64,000 nucleotides of DNA from SZUA-430 sp044220975 (GTDB lineage: Bacteria; Pseudomonadota; Alphaproteobacteria; Micropepsales; Micropepsaceae). The notes under the pieces were generated by a model. It worked only from the letters and a program-made list of their open reading frames with translations. It ran no database searches and had not been told where the DNA came from. The stretch is taken from the NCBI GenBank assembly GCA_044220975.1, contig JBGAPZ010000001.1, positions 62,001 through 126,000 on the forward strand, read 5' to 3'. This document shows, in pieces, positions 8,609-24,055 of the stretch (position 1 is its first letter; each line of letters starts with the position of its first letter). The position numbers and the translations under genes were made by a program.

Positions 8609-9369
8609 TCGCGCCGAACGCAGCACGCATAAAGCGCGACAGCCGCGGCGTTCGATACGTTTAGGCTCGGCATCTCGGGCCGCGTCGGCAGGCGCACGGC
8701 AACATCGCACTTTTCGCGCGTAAGGCGCCGTAAGCCTTCGCCTTCCGCACCCAGAACCAGCACGACATCGCGGCTAAGGTCGACGTCCTCGATCGGTTCA
8801 GCCGCTTCGTCCGCCATCGCGACTCGCAAGAATCCAAGCTCACCCAGTTCGTCGAGCGCTCGCGCGATGTTGACGACGCGCACGACCGGTACGAGTTCAA
8901 GCGCACCGCTCGCAGCCTTCGCAAGAACGCCTCCCTCCGGTGGCGAATTGCGATCTTGCACAATGACGCCGCAAACACCGAACGCTGCTGAAGAGCGCAA
9001 GATCGCACCCAAATTGTGCGGATCCGTCACCTGATCGAGCAGGATGAGTCGCCGCGGCTCGGGAATCCCCTCGATGGCGTCGTGGATATCGGCTTCCGCG
9101 AGTGGCGTGGTTAGCAGGGCCACGCCCTGATGAACGGCGTCTCGAGGGAGCGCCCTGTCGATGGCGTGGTGGTCGGCCGTCTCGACCAGCACCTTGGATT
9201 TGACGGCAAGCGCCCTAAGTTCAGGCTCAGCGGAGCCGGAAATCAGCAATTTCCGGCTCTTCCGCGCGGGGTTGGCGAGTGCCGCGCGGACCGCATGGAT
9301 GCCCCAAAGCCAAATTCCACCGCTCTCGGTGCGCTGCTCGGCTCCGCGTCCTCGGCTGCGCCTGGTCAT
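8602..9369 (-). CDS. rlmB: 23S rRNA (guanosine-2'-O)-methyltransferase RlmB, SpoU/TrmH family
   Basis: SAM-dependent enzyme that 2'-O-methylates G2251 (E. coli numbering) in the 23S rRNA P-loop. The 255 residues have an N-terminal substrate-binding domain (about 20-95: LWGIHAVRAAL at its start) and a knotted SpoU domain with the three signature motifs: DQVTDPHNLGAILRSS, LGAEGEGLRRLTRE and LNVSNAAAVALY. The first residues are Arg-rich (TRRSRGRG), consistent with RNA binding. It is divergent from the tRNA-Tyr/tuf cluster and convergent with the L,D-transpeptidase, overlapping it by seven bases. Confidence 0.94.
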   Translation of the reverse strand: MTRRSRGRGAEQRTESGGIWLWGIHAVRAALANPARKSRKLLISGSAEPELRALAVKSKVLVETADHHAIDRALPRDAVHQGVALLTTPLAEADIHDAIEGIPEPRRLILLDQVTDPHNLGAILRSSAAFGVCGVIVQDRNSPPEGGVLAKAASGALELVPVVRVVNIARALDELGELGFLRVAMADEAAEPIEDVDLSRDVVLVLGAEGEGLRRLTREKCDVAVRLPTRPEMPSLNVSNAAAVALYACCVRRDQ

Positions 9370-9410
9370 TGTGCCGCTACACCAGAAGGGGGAAGAAAGC
9401 CATTAACCAG

Positions 9411-9440
9411 TTGACAAATCAGGGCCAAATTCGGGATAAG
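9411..9440 (+). promoter_or_regulatory. candidate sigma-70 promoter for tRNA-Tyr/tRNA-Gly/tuf
   Basis: A perfect TTGACA (9411-9416), an 18-base spacer and GATAAG (9435-9440, four of six matches to TATAAT). It lies about 120 bases before tRNA-Tyr and points toward it, inside the divergent gap with rlmB. No better -35 is visible in the gap. Confidence 0.45.
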
Positions 9441-9560
9441 CCCCCCTCCCGTGCCCAGACGGTTGTGGGCGCGTGCGGGCGCCATCCCAAAAGATAGGAC
9501 GAAATTCATAACCGGCTGGAGCAAACACGCACACGGCACGAGCCGACGCATGTCCATTTT

Positions 9561-9646
9561 GGGGGAGTGTCCCGAGTGGCAAAGGGGGCGGACTGTAAAT
9601 CCGCTGGCTGACGCCTTCGTAGGTTCGAGTCCTACCTCCCCCACCA
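9561..9646 (+). tRNA. tRNA-Tyr (GTA)
   Basis: An 86-base class II tRNA with acceptor stem GGGGGAG/CTCCCCC, anticodon loop centred on GTA, a long variable arm as expected for Tyr, T-arm GTAGG-TTCGAGT-CCTAC, discriminator A and an encoded CCA. It is the first gene of the tRNA-tuf-tRNA-secE block. Confidence 0.97.
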
Positions 9647-9669
9647 GCCTTCGTTTGACGAACGGCCGG
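9644..9669 (+). other. stem-loop in the tRNA-Tyr 3' trailer
   Basis: GCC-TTCGT pairs with ACGAA-(C)-GGC around a TTG loop, and the two C residues of the encoded CCA can pair with the final GG. There is no U tract, so it is more likely a processing signal than a terminator. Compare the similar hairpins after tRNA-Trp, tRNA-Val and tRNA-Asp. Confidence 0.45.
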
Positions 9670-9725
9670 ACATGAGTTGGCGTTGCTGCCGCAGCAACAG
9701 GGTGACACGACGAGAATGGAGATAG

Positions 9726-9799
9726 GCGGGTGTAGCTCAATGGTAGAGCAGAAGCCTTCCAAGCTTACGACGAGGGTTCGATTCCCTTCACCCGCTCCA
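9726..9799 (+). tRNA. tRNA-Gly (TCC)
   Basis: A 74-base tRNA: acceptor GCGGGTG/CACCCGC, D-arm GCTCAATGGTAGAGC, anticodon TCC in the CTTCCAA loop, T-loop TTCGATT, discriminator T, encoded CCA. It lies 51 bases before tuf, as in the tRNA-tufB arrangement known from Enterobacteria, so co-transcription with tuf is likely. Confidence 0.97.
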
Positions 9800-9850
9800 T
9801 GACCACAAACGACCGAGACTGACAAGGACAAGAGTTCAAGGAACTAAGAA

Positions 9851-11041
<1,191 letters not shown>

Positions 11042-11051
11042 GGATTTGAAT

Positions 11052-11127
11052 AGGGGTGTAGCTCAGCTGGTAGAGCATCGGTCTCCAAAACCGAGGGCCG
11101 TGGGTTCGAGTCCCTCCGCCCCTGCCA
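11052..11127 (+). tRNA. tRNA-Trp (CCA)
   Basis: A 76-base tRNA with acceptor AGGGGTG/CGCCCCT (one G-T pair), D-arm GCTCAGCTGGTAGAGC, anticodon CCA in the CTCCAAA loop, T-arm GTGGG-TTCGAGT-CCCTC, discriminator G and encoded CCA. It starts ten bases after the tuf stop and lies just before secE, a widely conserved placement. Confidence 0.97.
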
Positions 11128-11147
11128 ATTTCGAAAGTGCCGAATTG
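11126..11147 (+). other. stem-loop in the tRNA-Trp 3' trailer
   Basis: CAATT-(T)-CG pairs with CG-AATTG around a seven-base loop; the stem begins in the last two bases of the encoded CCA. It lies directly before the secE ribosome site, so it may also affect secE translation. Confidence 0.35.
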
Positions 11148-11154
11148 AAAGAAG

Positions 11155-11433
11155 ATGCGAATGAAGGCGACGATGTCGGATAACACAAAGAACGATGGCA
11201 AGGCCGTAGAGCCTGCTCGCCCGCGCCAGGGAATTTTCTCCTGGATCGCGAACGCGCCCGCGTTCTTCGCTGAAGTTCGCCAAGAGGCGAACAAGGTGAC
11301 GTGGCCGACGTGGGCGGAAACGCGCGTGACCACGATTGCCGTCTTCATCATGATCATGATGGCGGTCGTGTTCTTCGCCGGTGTCGACTGGGCGTTGAGC
11401 ACGGTCGTGCGCCTCGTCTTGAATGCGGTGTAG
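11155..11433 (+). CDS. secE: preprotein translocase subunit SecE
   Basis: Small membrane subunit of the SecYEG channel that clamps SecY. The 92 residues have a hydrophilic N-terminus, the conserved amphipathic helix (FFAEVRQEANKVTWPTWAETR, split by its W-P-T turn) and one C-terminal transmembrane helix (VFIIMIMMAVVFFAGVDWAL). The start is uncertain: the GAAAGAAG ribosome site touches the ATG at 11155 but is well spaced for the ATG at 11161; an ATG at 11173 is also possible. It is followed five bases later by nusG, the standard pair. Confidence 0.93.
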   Translation: MRMKATMSDNTKNDGKAVEPARPRQGIFSWIANAPAFFAEVRQEANKVTWPTWAETRVTTIAVFIMIMMAVVFFAGVDWALSTVVRLVLNAV

Positions 11434-11438
11434 CGCCC

Positions 11439-11990
11439 ATGGCAACGACGCAAACAGAGACACCGCTTCGCTGGTACATCGTGCAGGCCTACTCGAACTT
11501 CGAAAAGAAGGTCGCGGAAGAGCTGAAGAAGCAAGCCCAGCAGCACGGCCTCTCTGATCTGTTCGAAGAAATTCTGGTGCCGACCGAAGAGGTCGTCGAA
11601 GTGCGTCGCGGGCAGAAGGTCAATGCCGAGCGTAAGTTCTTTCCGGGCTACGTGCTCGTGAAGGCGCGCCTGACGGACGAAGTCTACCACCTGGTGAAGA
11701 ACACACCGAAGGTGACGGGCTTCTTAGGTACCGGCAACAAACCTATCGCGGTCAGCCAAGCTGAGGTCGATCGCATTTTGAATCAGGTGAAGGAAGGCGT
11801 CGAACATCCGAAGCCCGCCGTCACCTTCGAAGTGGGCGAGCAAGTACGCGTGGCGGATGGTCCGTTCGCGTCCTTCAACGGGACCATCGAAGAGATCGAC
11901 GAAGACCGCTCGCGGCTCAAAGTCGCTGTGTCGATTTTCGGCCGTGCAACGCCTGTGGAACTGGATTTCGGTCAGGTCGAAAAGCTCTGA
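11439..11990 (+). CDS. nusG: transcription termination/antitermination factor NusG
   Basis: Elongation factor that binds RNA polymerase and couples it to Rho or the ribosome. I chose the ATG at 11439 (MATTQTETPLRWYIVQAYSN) although the frame is open further upstream through secE in another frame; this gives 183 residues, the family norm. The NGN domain spans about 10-120 (IVQAYSNFEKK; KFFPGYVLVKA; VKNTPKVTGFLG) and the KOW domain about 130-183 (VRVADGPFASFNGTIEEID). It lies between secE and rplK, with a 74-base gap before rplK. Confidence 0.97.
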   Translation: MATTQTETPLRWYIVQAYSNFEKKVAEELKKQAQQHGLSDLFEEILVPTEEVVEVRRGQKVNAERKFFPGYVLVKARLTDEVYHLVKNTPKVTGFLGTGNKPIAVSQAEVDRILNQVKEGVEHPKPAVTFEVGEQVRVADGPFASFNGTIEEIDEDRSRLKVAVSIFGRATPVELDFGQVEKL

Positions 11991-12064
11991 TCGAGTTGTC
12001 GCGGGAGGCGAGGGCGAGAGCCCAAACCGTTTGGACCGCTAAGCCATAGAAGAGGAGAATATTC

Positions 12065-12493
12065 GTGGCGAAGAAAGTGATGGGGCAAATCAAGCTCCAA
12101 GTCCCGGCGGGGTCTGCAAACCCGTCACCGCCGATCGGGCCTGCGCTCGGTCAACGCGGTCTCAACATCATGGAGTTCTGCAAAACGTTTAACGCACGTA
12201 CGCAGGAACTCGAGAAGGGCATGCCGATCCCGGTAATCATCACGTATTACCAGGACAAGTCCTTTTCGCTCGAGATGAAGACGCCGCCGGCGTCGTTCCT
12301 CTTGAAGAAGGCAGCAAAGATCGACGGCGGCTCGAAGAAGCCCGGCCTCGAACTGAAGGGCTCCGTCACGCAGGCCGATCTACGAAAGATCGCCGAAGTG
12401 AAGATGAAAGACCTGAACGCGAACGACATCGATGCCGCGATGAAGATCATTGCCGGGTCCGCGCGTTCGATGGGTCTAGAGGTTAAGGGGTAA
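12065..12493 (+). CDS. rplK: 50S ribosomal protein L11
   Basis: Forms the GTPase-associated stalk base on 23S rRNA. It is 142 residues, starts with GTG after an AGAGGAG ribosome site, and has the proline-rich N-terminal factor-contact region (PAGSANPSPPIGPALGQRG) and the C-terminal rRNA-binding domain (KMKDLNANDIDAAMKIIAGS). It is five bases ahead of rplA; in many bacteria L1 represses this pair by binding the leader mRNA. The leader here holds a short GGGC-GAGA-GCCC hairpin that could take part. Confidence 0.98.
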   Translation: MAKKVMGQIKLQVPAGSANPSPPIGPALGQRGLNIMEFCKTFNARTQELEKGMPIPVIITYYQDKSFSLEMKTPPASFLLKKAAKIDGGSKKPGLELKGSVTQADLRKIAEVKMKDLNANDIDAAMKIIAGSARSMGLEVKG

Positions 12494-12498
12494 GCGCC

Positions 12499-13221
12499 AT
12501 GGCTGATGCGAAAAAGAAGAAAGCCCCGAAGGAAGGCAAGCGTTTGACGGCGGCCCGCAATGGCGTCGACCCGCGCAAACAATATCCGCTCGCCGATGCG
12601 GTGAAGATGGTCAAGGAGCGCGCGAAAGCGAAGTTCGACGAAACGATCGAAGTCGCGCTGAACCTCGGCGTCGATCCGCGTCATGCGGACCAAATGGTGC
12701 GCGGCGTCGTGAACCTGCCGAACGGCACGGGCAAGAACTTGCGCGTTGCGGTGTTCGCGAAGGGCGCGAAGGCGACGGAAGCGAAGAACGCAGGCGCCGA
12801 CATCGTCGGCGAGCAGGACCTGTTCGACGTCGTGAACGGCGGCAAGATCGACTTCGACCGCCTGATCGCGACGCCAGACATGATGGGTCTCGTCGGCCGT
12901 CTCGGTAAGGTGCTGGGCCCGCGCGGCCTGATGCCGAACCCGAAGGTCGGCACCGTGACGATGGACGTCACGAAGGCCGTGAAAGACGCCAAAGGCGGCG
13001 CCGTGGAATTCCGCGCTGAGAAGGCCGGCATCATTCACGCCGGCGTCGGCAAGGCGAGCTTCACGGAAACCGCGCTGATCGAAAACATCCGCGCGTTGTT
13101 CGACTCGGTGATGAAGGCAAAGCCGGCGGCGGCGAAGGGAAACTATCTGAAGAAGATGGCGATCTCTTCGACGCAAGGTCCAGGCGTTACGATCGAAACC
13201 TCCACTGTGATGGGGGCATAG
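12499..13221 (+). CDS. rplA: 50S ribosomal protein L1
   Basis: Builds the L1 stalk near the E site and usually autoregulates rplKA translation. The 240 residues show the conserved MVRGVVNLPNGTGK segment, the domain II block GRLGKVLGPRGLMPNPKVGTV and the C-terminal KKMAISSTQGPGV. The N-terminus has a Lys-rich start (AKKKKAPKEGK). It closes the rplKA pair; a 212-base gap with an L10-leader-like structure separates it from rplJ. Confidence 0.98.
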   Translation: MADAKKKKAPKEGKRLTAARNGVDPRKQYPLADAVKMVKERAKAKFDETIEVALNLGVDPRHADQMVRGVVNLPNGTGKNLRVAVFAKGAKATEAKNAGADIVGEQDLFDVVNGGKIDFDRLIATPDMMGLVGRLGKVLGPRGLMPNPKVGTVTMDVTKAVKDAKGGAVEFRAEKAGIIHAGVGKASFTETALIENIRALFDSVMKAKPAAAKGNYLKKMAISSTQGPGVTIETSTVMGA

Positions 13222-13229
13222 GAGATTTA

Positions 13230-13433
13230 GGAATCCGGCGGCACCGCCGGTGGACGGAAGCGAGGTCGTTTCCGCCTGTCCGTGACTGCAGGCGCCCGAG
13301 AGGGCTCAAACATGAAAGCCCGCATAGACAGGAGTTGAGTGCGAAAGTGCTTAGAACTCTTGGGACAGGATTTTTGACGAAGGGAAGGGCGGGGCGACAA
13401 TCCCGGCCTTAGACAACCCAAACAGGAGCCAAA
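13230..13433 (+). promoter_or_regulatory. rplJ leader, likely L10(L12) autoregulatory region
   Basis: About 200 bases of non-coding leader between rplA and rplJ. A hairpin CCGGCG-GCAC-CGCCGG lies at 13235-13250 and a second GGGCT/AGCCC stem is near 13297-13325, followed by purine-rich unpaired sequence. In many bacteria the L10-L12 complex binds such a leader and represses rplJL. Assignment is by position and visible structure; I did not test it against a covariance model. Confidence 0.5.
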
Positions 13434-13952
13434 ATGGATAGAACGCAGAAAGCCGAAGTCATCAGCGAGCTGAACGAAAAATTCGGCAAAGCTGCTGTCG
13501 TCGTGGTTGCGCGCTATCAAGGCATGACCGTGGCTGACATGTCGAAGCTACGGGCGCAGATGCGGGCGGTTGGAGCAGATTTCAAAATCTCCAAGAACCG
13601 TCTCGCCAAGCGTGCTGCGGAAGGCACGATGGCAAAACCCATGCAGGATCTTTTGAAAGGTCCGACTGGGATCGCCGTCTCCGCCGACCCGATTGCCGCC
13701 CCGAAGGCTGCTTACGAATACGCCAAGACGAACGCCAAGTTCGTCATTCTTGGTGGTGTCGTCGGCAACCAGTTCTTGGACGCGAAAGGCGTCGAGGCGT
13801 TGGCCTCGTTGCCGTCGCTCAACGAACTCAGGGCGCGCATCGCAGGCATGCTGAAACAGCCGGCCACGAAAGTTGCCAGCATTCTGCAAGCACCGGCCGG
13901 GCAGCTCGCCCGGGTCATCGGCGCTCATGCCAGGAAAAGCGACGCGGCTTAA
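13434..13952 (+). CDS. rplJ: 50S ribosomal protein L10
   Basis: Anchors L7/L12 dimers to the stalk base. The 172 residues show the N-terminal RNA-binding region (MDRTQKAEVISELNEKF; VVVARYQGMTV; SKNRLAKRA) and a C-terminal helix for L12 dimers (LARVIGAHARKSDAA). The start codon follows an AGGAG-type site. It sits 46 bases before rplL. Confidence 0.98.
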   Translation: MDRTQKAEVISELNEKFGKAAVVVVARYQGMTVADMSKLRAQMRAVGADFKISKNRLAKRAAEGTMAKPMQDLLKGPTGIAVSADPIAAPKAAYEYAKTNAKFVILGGVVGNQFLDAKGVEALASLPSLNELRARIAGMLKQPATKVASILQAPAGQLARVIGAHARKSDAA

Positions 13953-13998
13953 ACACTGACCAATGTCTCAAGATTGAAAGCATCAAAGGAACGCATAC

Positions 13999-14373
13999 AT
14001 GTCCAAACTCGAAAAAATCGTTGATGAACTCTCGTCCCTGACCGTTATGGAAGCGGCCGAACTGTCCAAGCTTCTCGAAGAGAAGTGGGGCGTTTCGGCG
14101 GCGGCACCTGTTGCCGTTGCGGCAGCAGCAGCCGGTCCGGCGGCGCCGGCGGCTGAAGCGAAGACGGAATTCTCCGTCGTCCTCGAAGCTGCAGGCGACA
14201 AGAAGATCAACGTCATCAAAGTCGTGCGCGAACTCACAGGCCTCGGGCTGAAGGAAGCCAAGGACCTCGTCGAAGGCGCGCCGAAGGAAGTAAAGGGCGA
14301 CGTGCCGAAGACGCAGGCGGAAGAGTGGAAGAAGAAGCTCGAAGCCGAAGGCGCGAAGGTCGCGTTGAAATAG
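13999..14373 (+). CDS. rplL: 50S ribosomal protein L7/L12
   Basis: Acidic stalk protein that recruits translation factors. The 124 residues consist of an N-terminal dimerisation domain (MSKLEKIVDELSSLTVMEA), an Ala/Pro/Val hinge (about 36-52) and the C-terminal globular domain with VVRELTGLGLKEAKDLVEGAP. The downstream gap to rpoB is 179 bases and contains a strong hairpin that could attenuate transcription into rpoBC, since L12 is needed in several copies per ribosome. Confidence 0.98.
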   Translation: MSKLEKIVDELSSLTVMEAAELSKLLEEKWGVSAAAPVAVAAAAAGPAAPAAEAKTEFSVVLEAAGDKKINVIKVVRELTGLGLKEAKDLVEGAPKEVKGDVPKTQAEEWKKKLEAEGAKVALK

Positions 14374-14429
14374 TCGCGTGGGGAAGGCGGCATGACGCTG
14401 CTTCGACCCGCGAAAACACTGTGAAGTTG

Positions 14430-14472
14430 CACCGTCCGCGGGAACTCTCCCGCGGGCGGTGAGGCCGTTTTA
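14430..14472 (+). terminator. candidate attenuator between rplL and rpoB
   Basis: A 14-bp stem, 14430-14443 with 14448-14461 (one G-T pair, four-base ACTC loop), followed within a few bases by GTTTTAT. It resembles a leaky intrinsic terminator and lies where E. coli has its rplL-rpoB attenuator. The short U tract suggests partial readthrough. Confidence 0.6.
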
Positions 14473-14552
14473 TCGCCCCGCCAAGCTCTCGGCGCGGTAC
14501 GCGAGATGAAACAAGAGAGCGACGAAGACGAGACGGGATTTAGGGATCGATC

Positions 14553-18524
<3,972 letters not shown>

Positions 18525-18689
18525 TCGTTCGCGGCGACGAGAATTTCCGGCAGGCATCGGAAAGCTTCAACGTTCTCGTGAAAGAAATGCGCGTCGCTGG
18601 GTCTGAACGTCGATCTCGTCACCGAGGTCGAGACGCCGAGTTTGCAGACTCTGCGCGAACCGATTTTAGTATTAAGGAGAAAACACTCC
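18525..18689 (+). pseudogene. rpoB: frameshifted 3' tail of rpoB
   Basis: Codons in a second frame read VRGDENF..., SESFNVLVKEMR, and after another shift SLGLNVDL-like residues (seen as CTGGGTCTGAACGTCGATCTC), matching the expected C-terminus of beta. The natural stop cannot be fixed: TAG at 18667 or TAA at 18673 are the nearest candidates. An AAGGAG site at 18674-18679 then serves rpoC. Confidence 0.75.
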
Positions 18690-19724
18690 ATGAATCAGGA
18701 AGTACAAAACGTCTTCGGGCCGGTTGCAGCCGTCCCGACGTTCGATCCGTATCCGCATCGCGCTGGCGAAAGCCGGAGAAGATCAATCCTGTCGTACGGC
18801 GAAATCAAAGCCGGAGACCATCAACTACCGTACGTTCAAGCCTGAACGCGACGGCCTGTTGCGCGCGCATCTTCGGTCCGATCATGACTACGAGTGTTTG
18901 TGCGGCAAAGTACAAGCATGAAGTATCGCATCGTCTGCAGATGTGGCGTCGTGACGTTGTCGAAAGTCCGGCAAGCGAGCGCATGGGCTTACATCGAGCT
19001 CGCGTCACCCGTCGCGCACATTTGGTCTATGAAATCGCTGCCGTCGCGCATCGGTATGTTGCTCGACATGACGCTCAAGACCCGAGCGTATTCTGTACTT
19101 CAGTTTGCACATCGTCATCGAGCTTAGGCCTCACCTTTGAAGGAGCGCATGCTCCTCTCCGAAGACGAGTTCTAAAAGGCTCAGGAAGAATACGGCGACG
19201 ACAGCTTCACCGCCATGATCGGTGCCGAGGCCATCCGCGAACTGCTCAGCGCCTCGATTCAGGTCGCTGAAAGTGTCGCTGAAGAAATCGCGACAACGAC
19301 CTCGAGCTGAAGCCGAAGAAGCCGTCAAGCGCTTGAAGCCGTCGAGTCGTTCCTCGAGATCCGGCAATCGTCTGGAGTGGATGATCCTGCAGGTCGTGCC
19401 GGTCATTCGCCCGAACTGCGTCGCTCGTCCTGCTCGACGGCGGCCATGGCGACGTCGACTTGAACGACCTCTATCGCCGCGTCATCAACCGCAACAACCG
19501 CTTGAAGCGTCTGATCGAACTCGCGCGCCGGACATCATCATCCGCAAAACGAAAGCGCATGTTGCAGGGTCGGTCGACGCGTTGTTCGACAACGGCTGCC
19601 GAGGTCGCGTCATCACGGGCGCCAACAAGCGTCCGCTGAAGCTGTTTCGCTGACATGTTGAAGGGCAAGGTTAAGCTTTGTCAAAACCTGCTCGGCAAGC
19701 GCGTCGACTACTCCGGCCCGCTCC
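18690..19724 (+). pseudogene. rpoC: rpoC 5' third, riddled with frameshifts (probable assembly error)
   Basis: Starts with a normal AAGGAG site and ATG: MNQEVQNVFGPVAAVPTFD is the RpoC N-terminus. Thereafter homologous blocks appear in different frames: RIALA, SYGEI, KPETINYRTFKPERDG, CARIFGP, DYECLCGK, IELASPVAHIW, SLPSRIGMLLDM, EEYGDDSFTAMIGAEA, DLNDLYRRVINRNNRLKR, DNG-RGRVITGANKRPLK and QNLLGKRVDYSG. At least a dozen small indels are needed, plus a C-to-A change creating TAA where FYKAQEE is expected near 19172. The last visible error is an extra C near 19716. Lost function in an essential gene is not credible, so this is best read as uncorrected sequence. Confidence 0.85.
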
Positions 19725-22844
<3,120 letters not shown>

Positions 22845-22860
22845 GGCGCCAAAACGAAAG

Positions 22861-22890
22861 AAAAGGCCGGGCCTCACCGCCCGGCCTTTT
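22861..22890 (+). terminator. rpoBC operon intrinsic terminator
   Basis: A perfect 12-bp stem AAAAGGCCGGGC/GCCCGGCCTTTT with a six-base loop and U run, 16 bases after the rpoC stop. Confidence 0.9.
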
Positions 22891-22947
22891 CATTTGTGCC
22901 GCGCGTCAGGCCGCGCCGCTGATGGCCGAAATCGGCGGCAATCTTTG

Positions 22948-22976
22948 TTGACGAAAGAAGATTGCGCGCGTACAAC
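22948..22976 (+). promoter_or_regulatory. candidate promoter of the rpsL-rpsG-fusA-tuf operon
   Basis: TTGACG, a 17-base spacer, then TACAAC (four of six -10 matches). It sits directly after the rpoBC terminator and would give a roughly 200-base leader to rpsL. Confidence 0.5.
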
Positions 22977-23182
22977 CCGCGCCTCATTTGACGGCTGGCC
23001 GTAGGGCATCGCCCTAAACGCTCCGCTTGAGTCCAGTGAGTCAGGTTTGAAAGCACGTCCCTCCGGTCTCCGGACGGTCCTCTGCACGTTGAACCAAGCG
23101 CCATGGGGTTTGTGCACACCCTCCATGAGCGCTTTCTGCGTTTTCACGGTCGTGCGCCCGAAGGAAGCGAAGCCAAAAGCGA

Positions 23183-23554
23183 ATGCCGACGATCAACCAG
23201 CTGATCCGCAAACCGCGCCGTCCGAAAGTTCGGCGCACCAAGGCGCCCGCATTGCAAAGCTCGCCGCAGAAGCGCGGCGTGTGCACGCGCGTCTACACGA
23301 CGACGCCGAAGAAGCCGAACTCGGCGCTTCGCAAAGTCGCTCGCGTTCGTCTGACGAACCAGCAGGAAGTGATCAGCTACATCCCGGGCGAAGGCCACAA
23401 TCTGCAAGAACACTCTGTGGTGCTGATCCGCGGCGGCCGCGTGAAGGACTTGCCCGGCGTGCGATATCACATCCTGCGCGGCGTGCTCGACACGCAGGGC
23501 GTGAAGGACCGTAAACAAGCGCGCTCGCTCTACGGCGCCAAGCGGCCGAAGTAA
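23183..23554 (+). CDS. rpsL: 30S ribosomal protein S12
   Basis: Decoding-centre protein of 123 residues. The conserved loop TTPKKPNSALRKVARVRL and the second loop RGGRVKDLPGVRYH both keep the lysines (about 43 and 88) whose substitution gives streptomycin resistance, so this is a wild-type sensitive-type allele. It opens the str operon and is 12 bases ahead of rpsG. Confidence 0.98.
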   Translation: MPTINQLIRKPRRPKVRRTKAPALQSSPQKRGVCTRVYTTTPKKPNSALRKVARVRLTNQQEVISYIPGEGHNLQEHSVVLIRGGRVKDLPGVRYHILRGVLDTQGVKDRKQARSLYGAKRPK

Positions 23555-23566
23555 GGAGATCCCCTC

Positions 23567-24037
23567 ATGTCACGCCGCCGTCGCCCACAAAAACGCGAGA
23601 TCATTCCGGACGCGAAGTACGGTGATCTCATCCTCGCGAAATTCATGAACTGCTTGATGTACGACGGCAAGAAGTCCGCCGGCGAACAGATCGTCTATGG
23701 CGCGCTCACCACGATCGAGCAGCGTTCGAAAAGCGATCCCGTTAAGCTGTTCCATGCAGCCCTCGACAACGTAGCGCCGGCGATCGAAGTCCGCTCGCGC
23801 CGCGTCGGTGGCGCAACGTATCAGGTCCCCGTCGAAGTCCGGCCCGACCGCCGTCAGGCGCTCGCGATTCGCTGGATCATCAACGCAGCCCGCGCGCGCA
23901 ACGAACAAACGATGCAGCAGCGCTTGTCGGCTGAATTGCTCGACGCCGCCAACAACCGCGGCACCGCCGTAAAGAAGCGCGAAGACACGCACAAGATGGC
24001 GGAAGCCAATCGCGCGTTCTCGCACTACCGCTGGTAA
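23567..24037 (+). CDS. rpsG: 30S ribosomal protein S7
   Basis: Nucleates the 30S head and lines the E site. The 156 residues have the basic start MSRRRRPQKREI, the conserved VKLFHAALDNVAPAIEVRSR and the tip-hairpin region GGATYQVPVEVRPDRR, ending AFSHYRW. An AAGGAGA site precedes the ATG. It lies 18 bases before fusA. In E. coli S7 represses this operon; no matching intercistronic structure is obvious in the short 12-base gap here. Confidence 0.98.
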   Translation: MSRRRRPQKREIIPDAKYGDLILAKFMNCLMYDGKKSAGEQIVYGALTTIEQRSKSDPVKLFHAALDNVAPAIEVRSRRVGGATYQVPVEVRPDRRQALAIRWIINAARARNEQTMQQRLSAELLDAANNRGTAVKKREDTHKMAEANRAFSHYRW

Positions 24038-24055
24038 CGAAGAGTCCGACGTATC

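Larger units (their letters stand above)
22845..23182. other. gene-free interval between rpoC and rpsL
   Basis: The 338 bases hold the rpoBC terminator (22861-22890), a promoter candidate for the str operon (22948-22976) and then about 200 bases of untranslated leader before rpsL. No small gene with a ribosome site is apparent in the leader. Confidence 0.6.

Noticed and set aside
18690..19724. Interpreting the rpoC 5' region as a programmed frameshift, an intein remnant or a split subunit
   Set aside because: More than a dozen slips of mixed type plus a substitution-made stop, confined to about 1.2 kb, fit sequence error and not a defined recoding or splitting event.
23183..23554. Streptomycin-resistance allele of rpsL
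   Set aside because: The lysines near residues 43 and 88 are unchanged.
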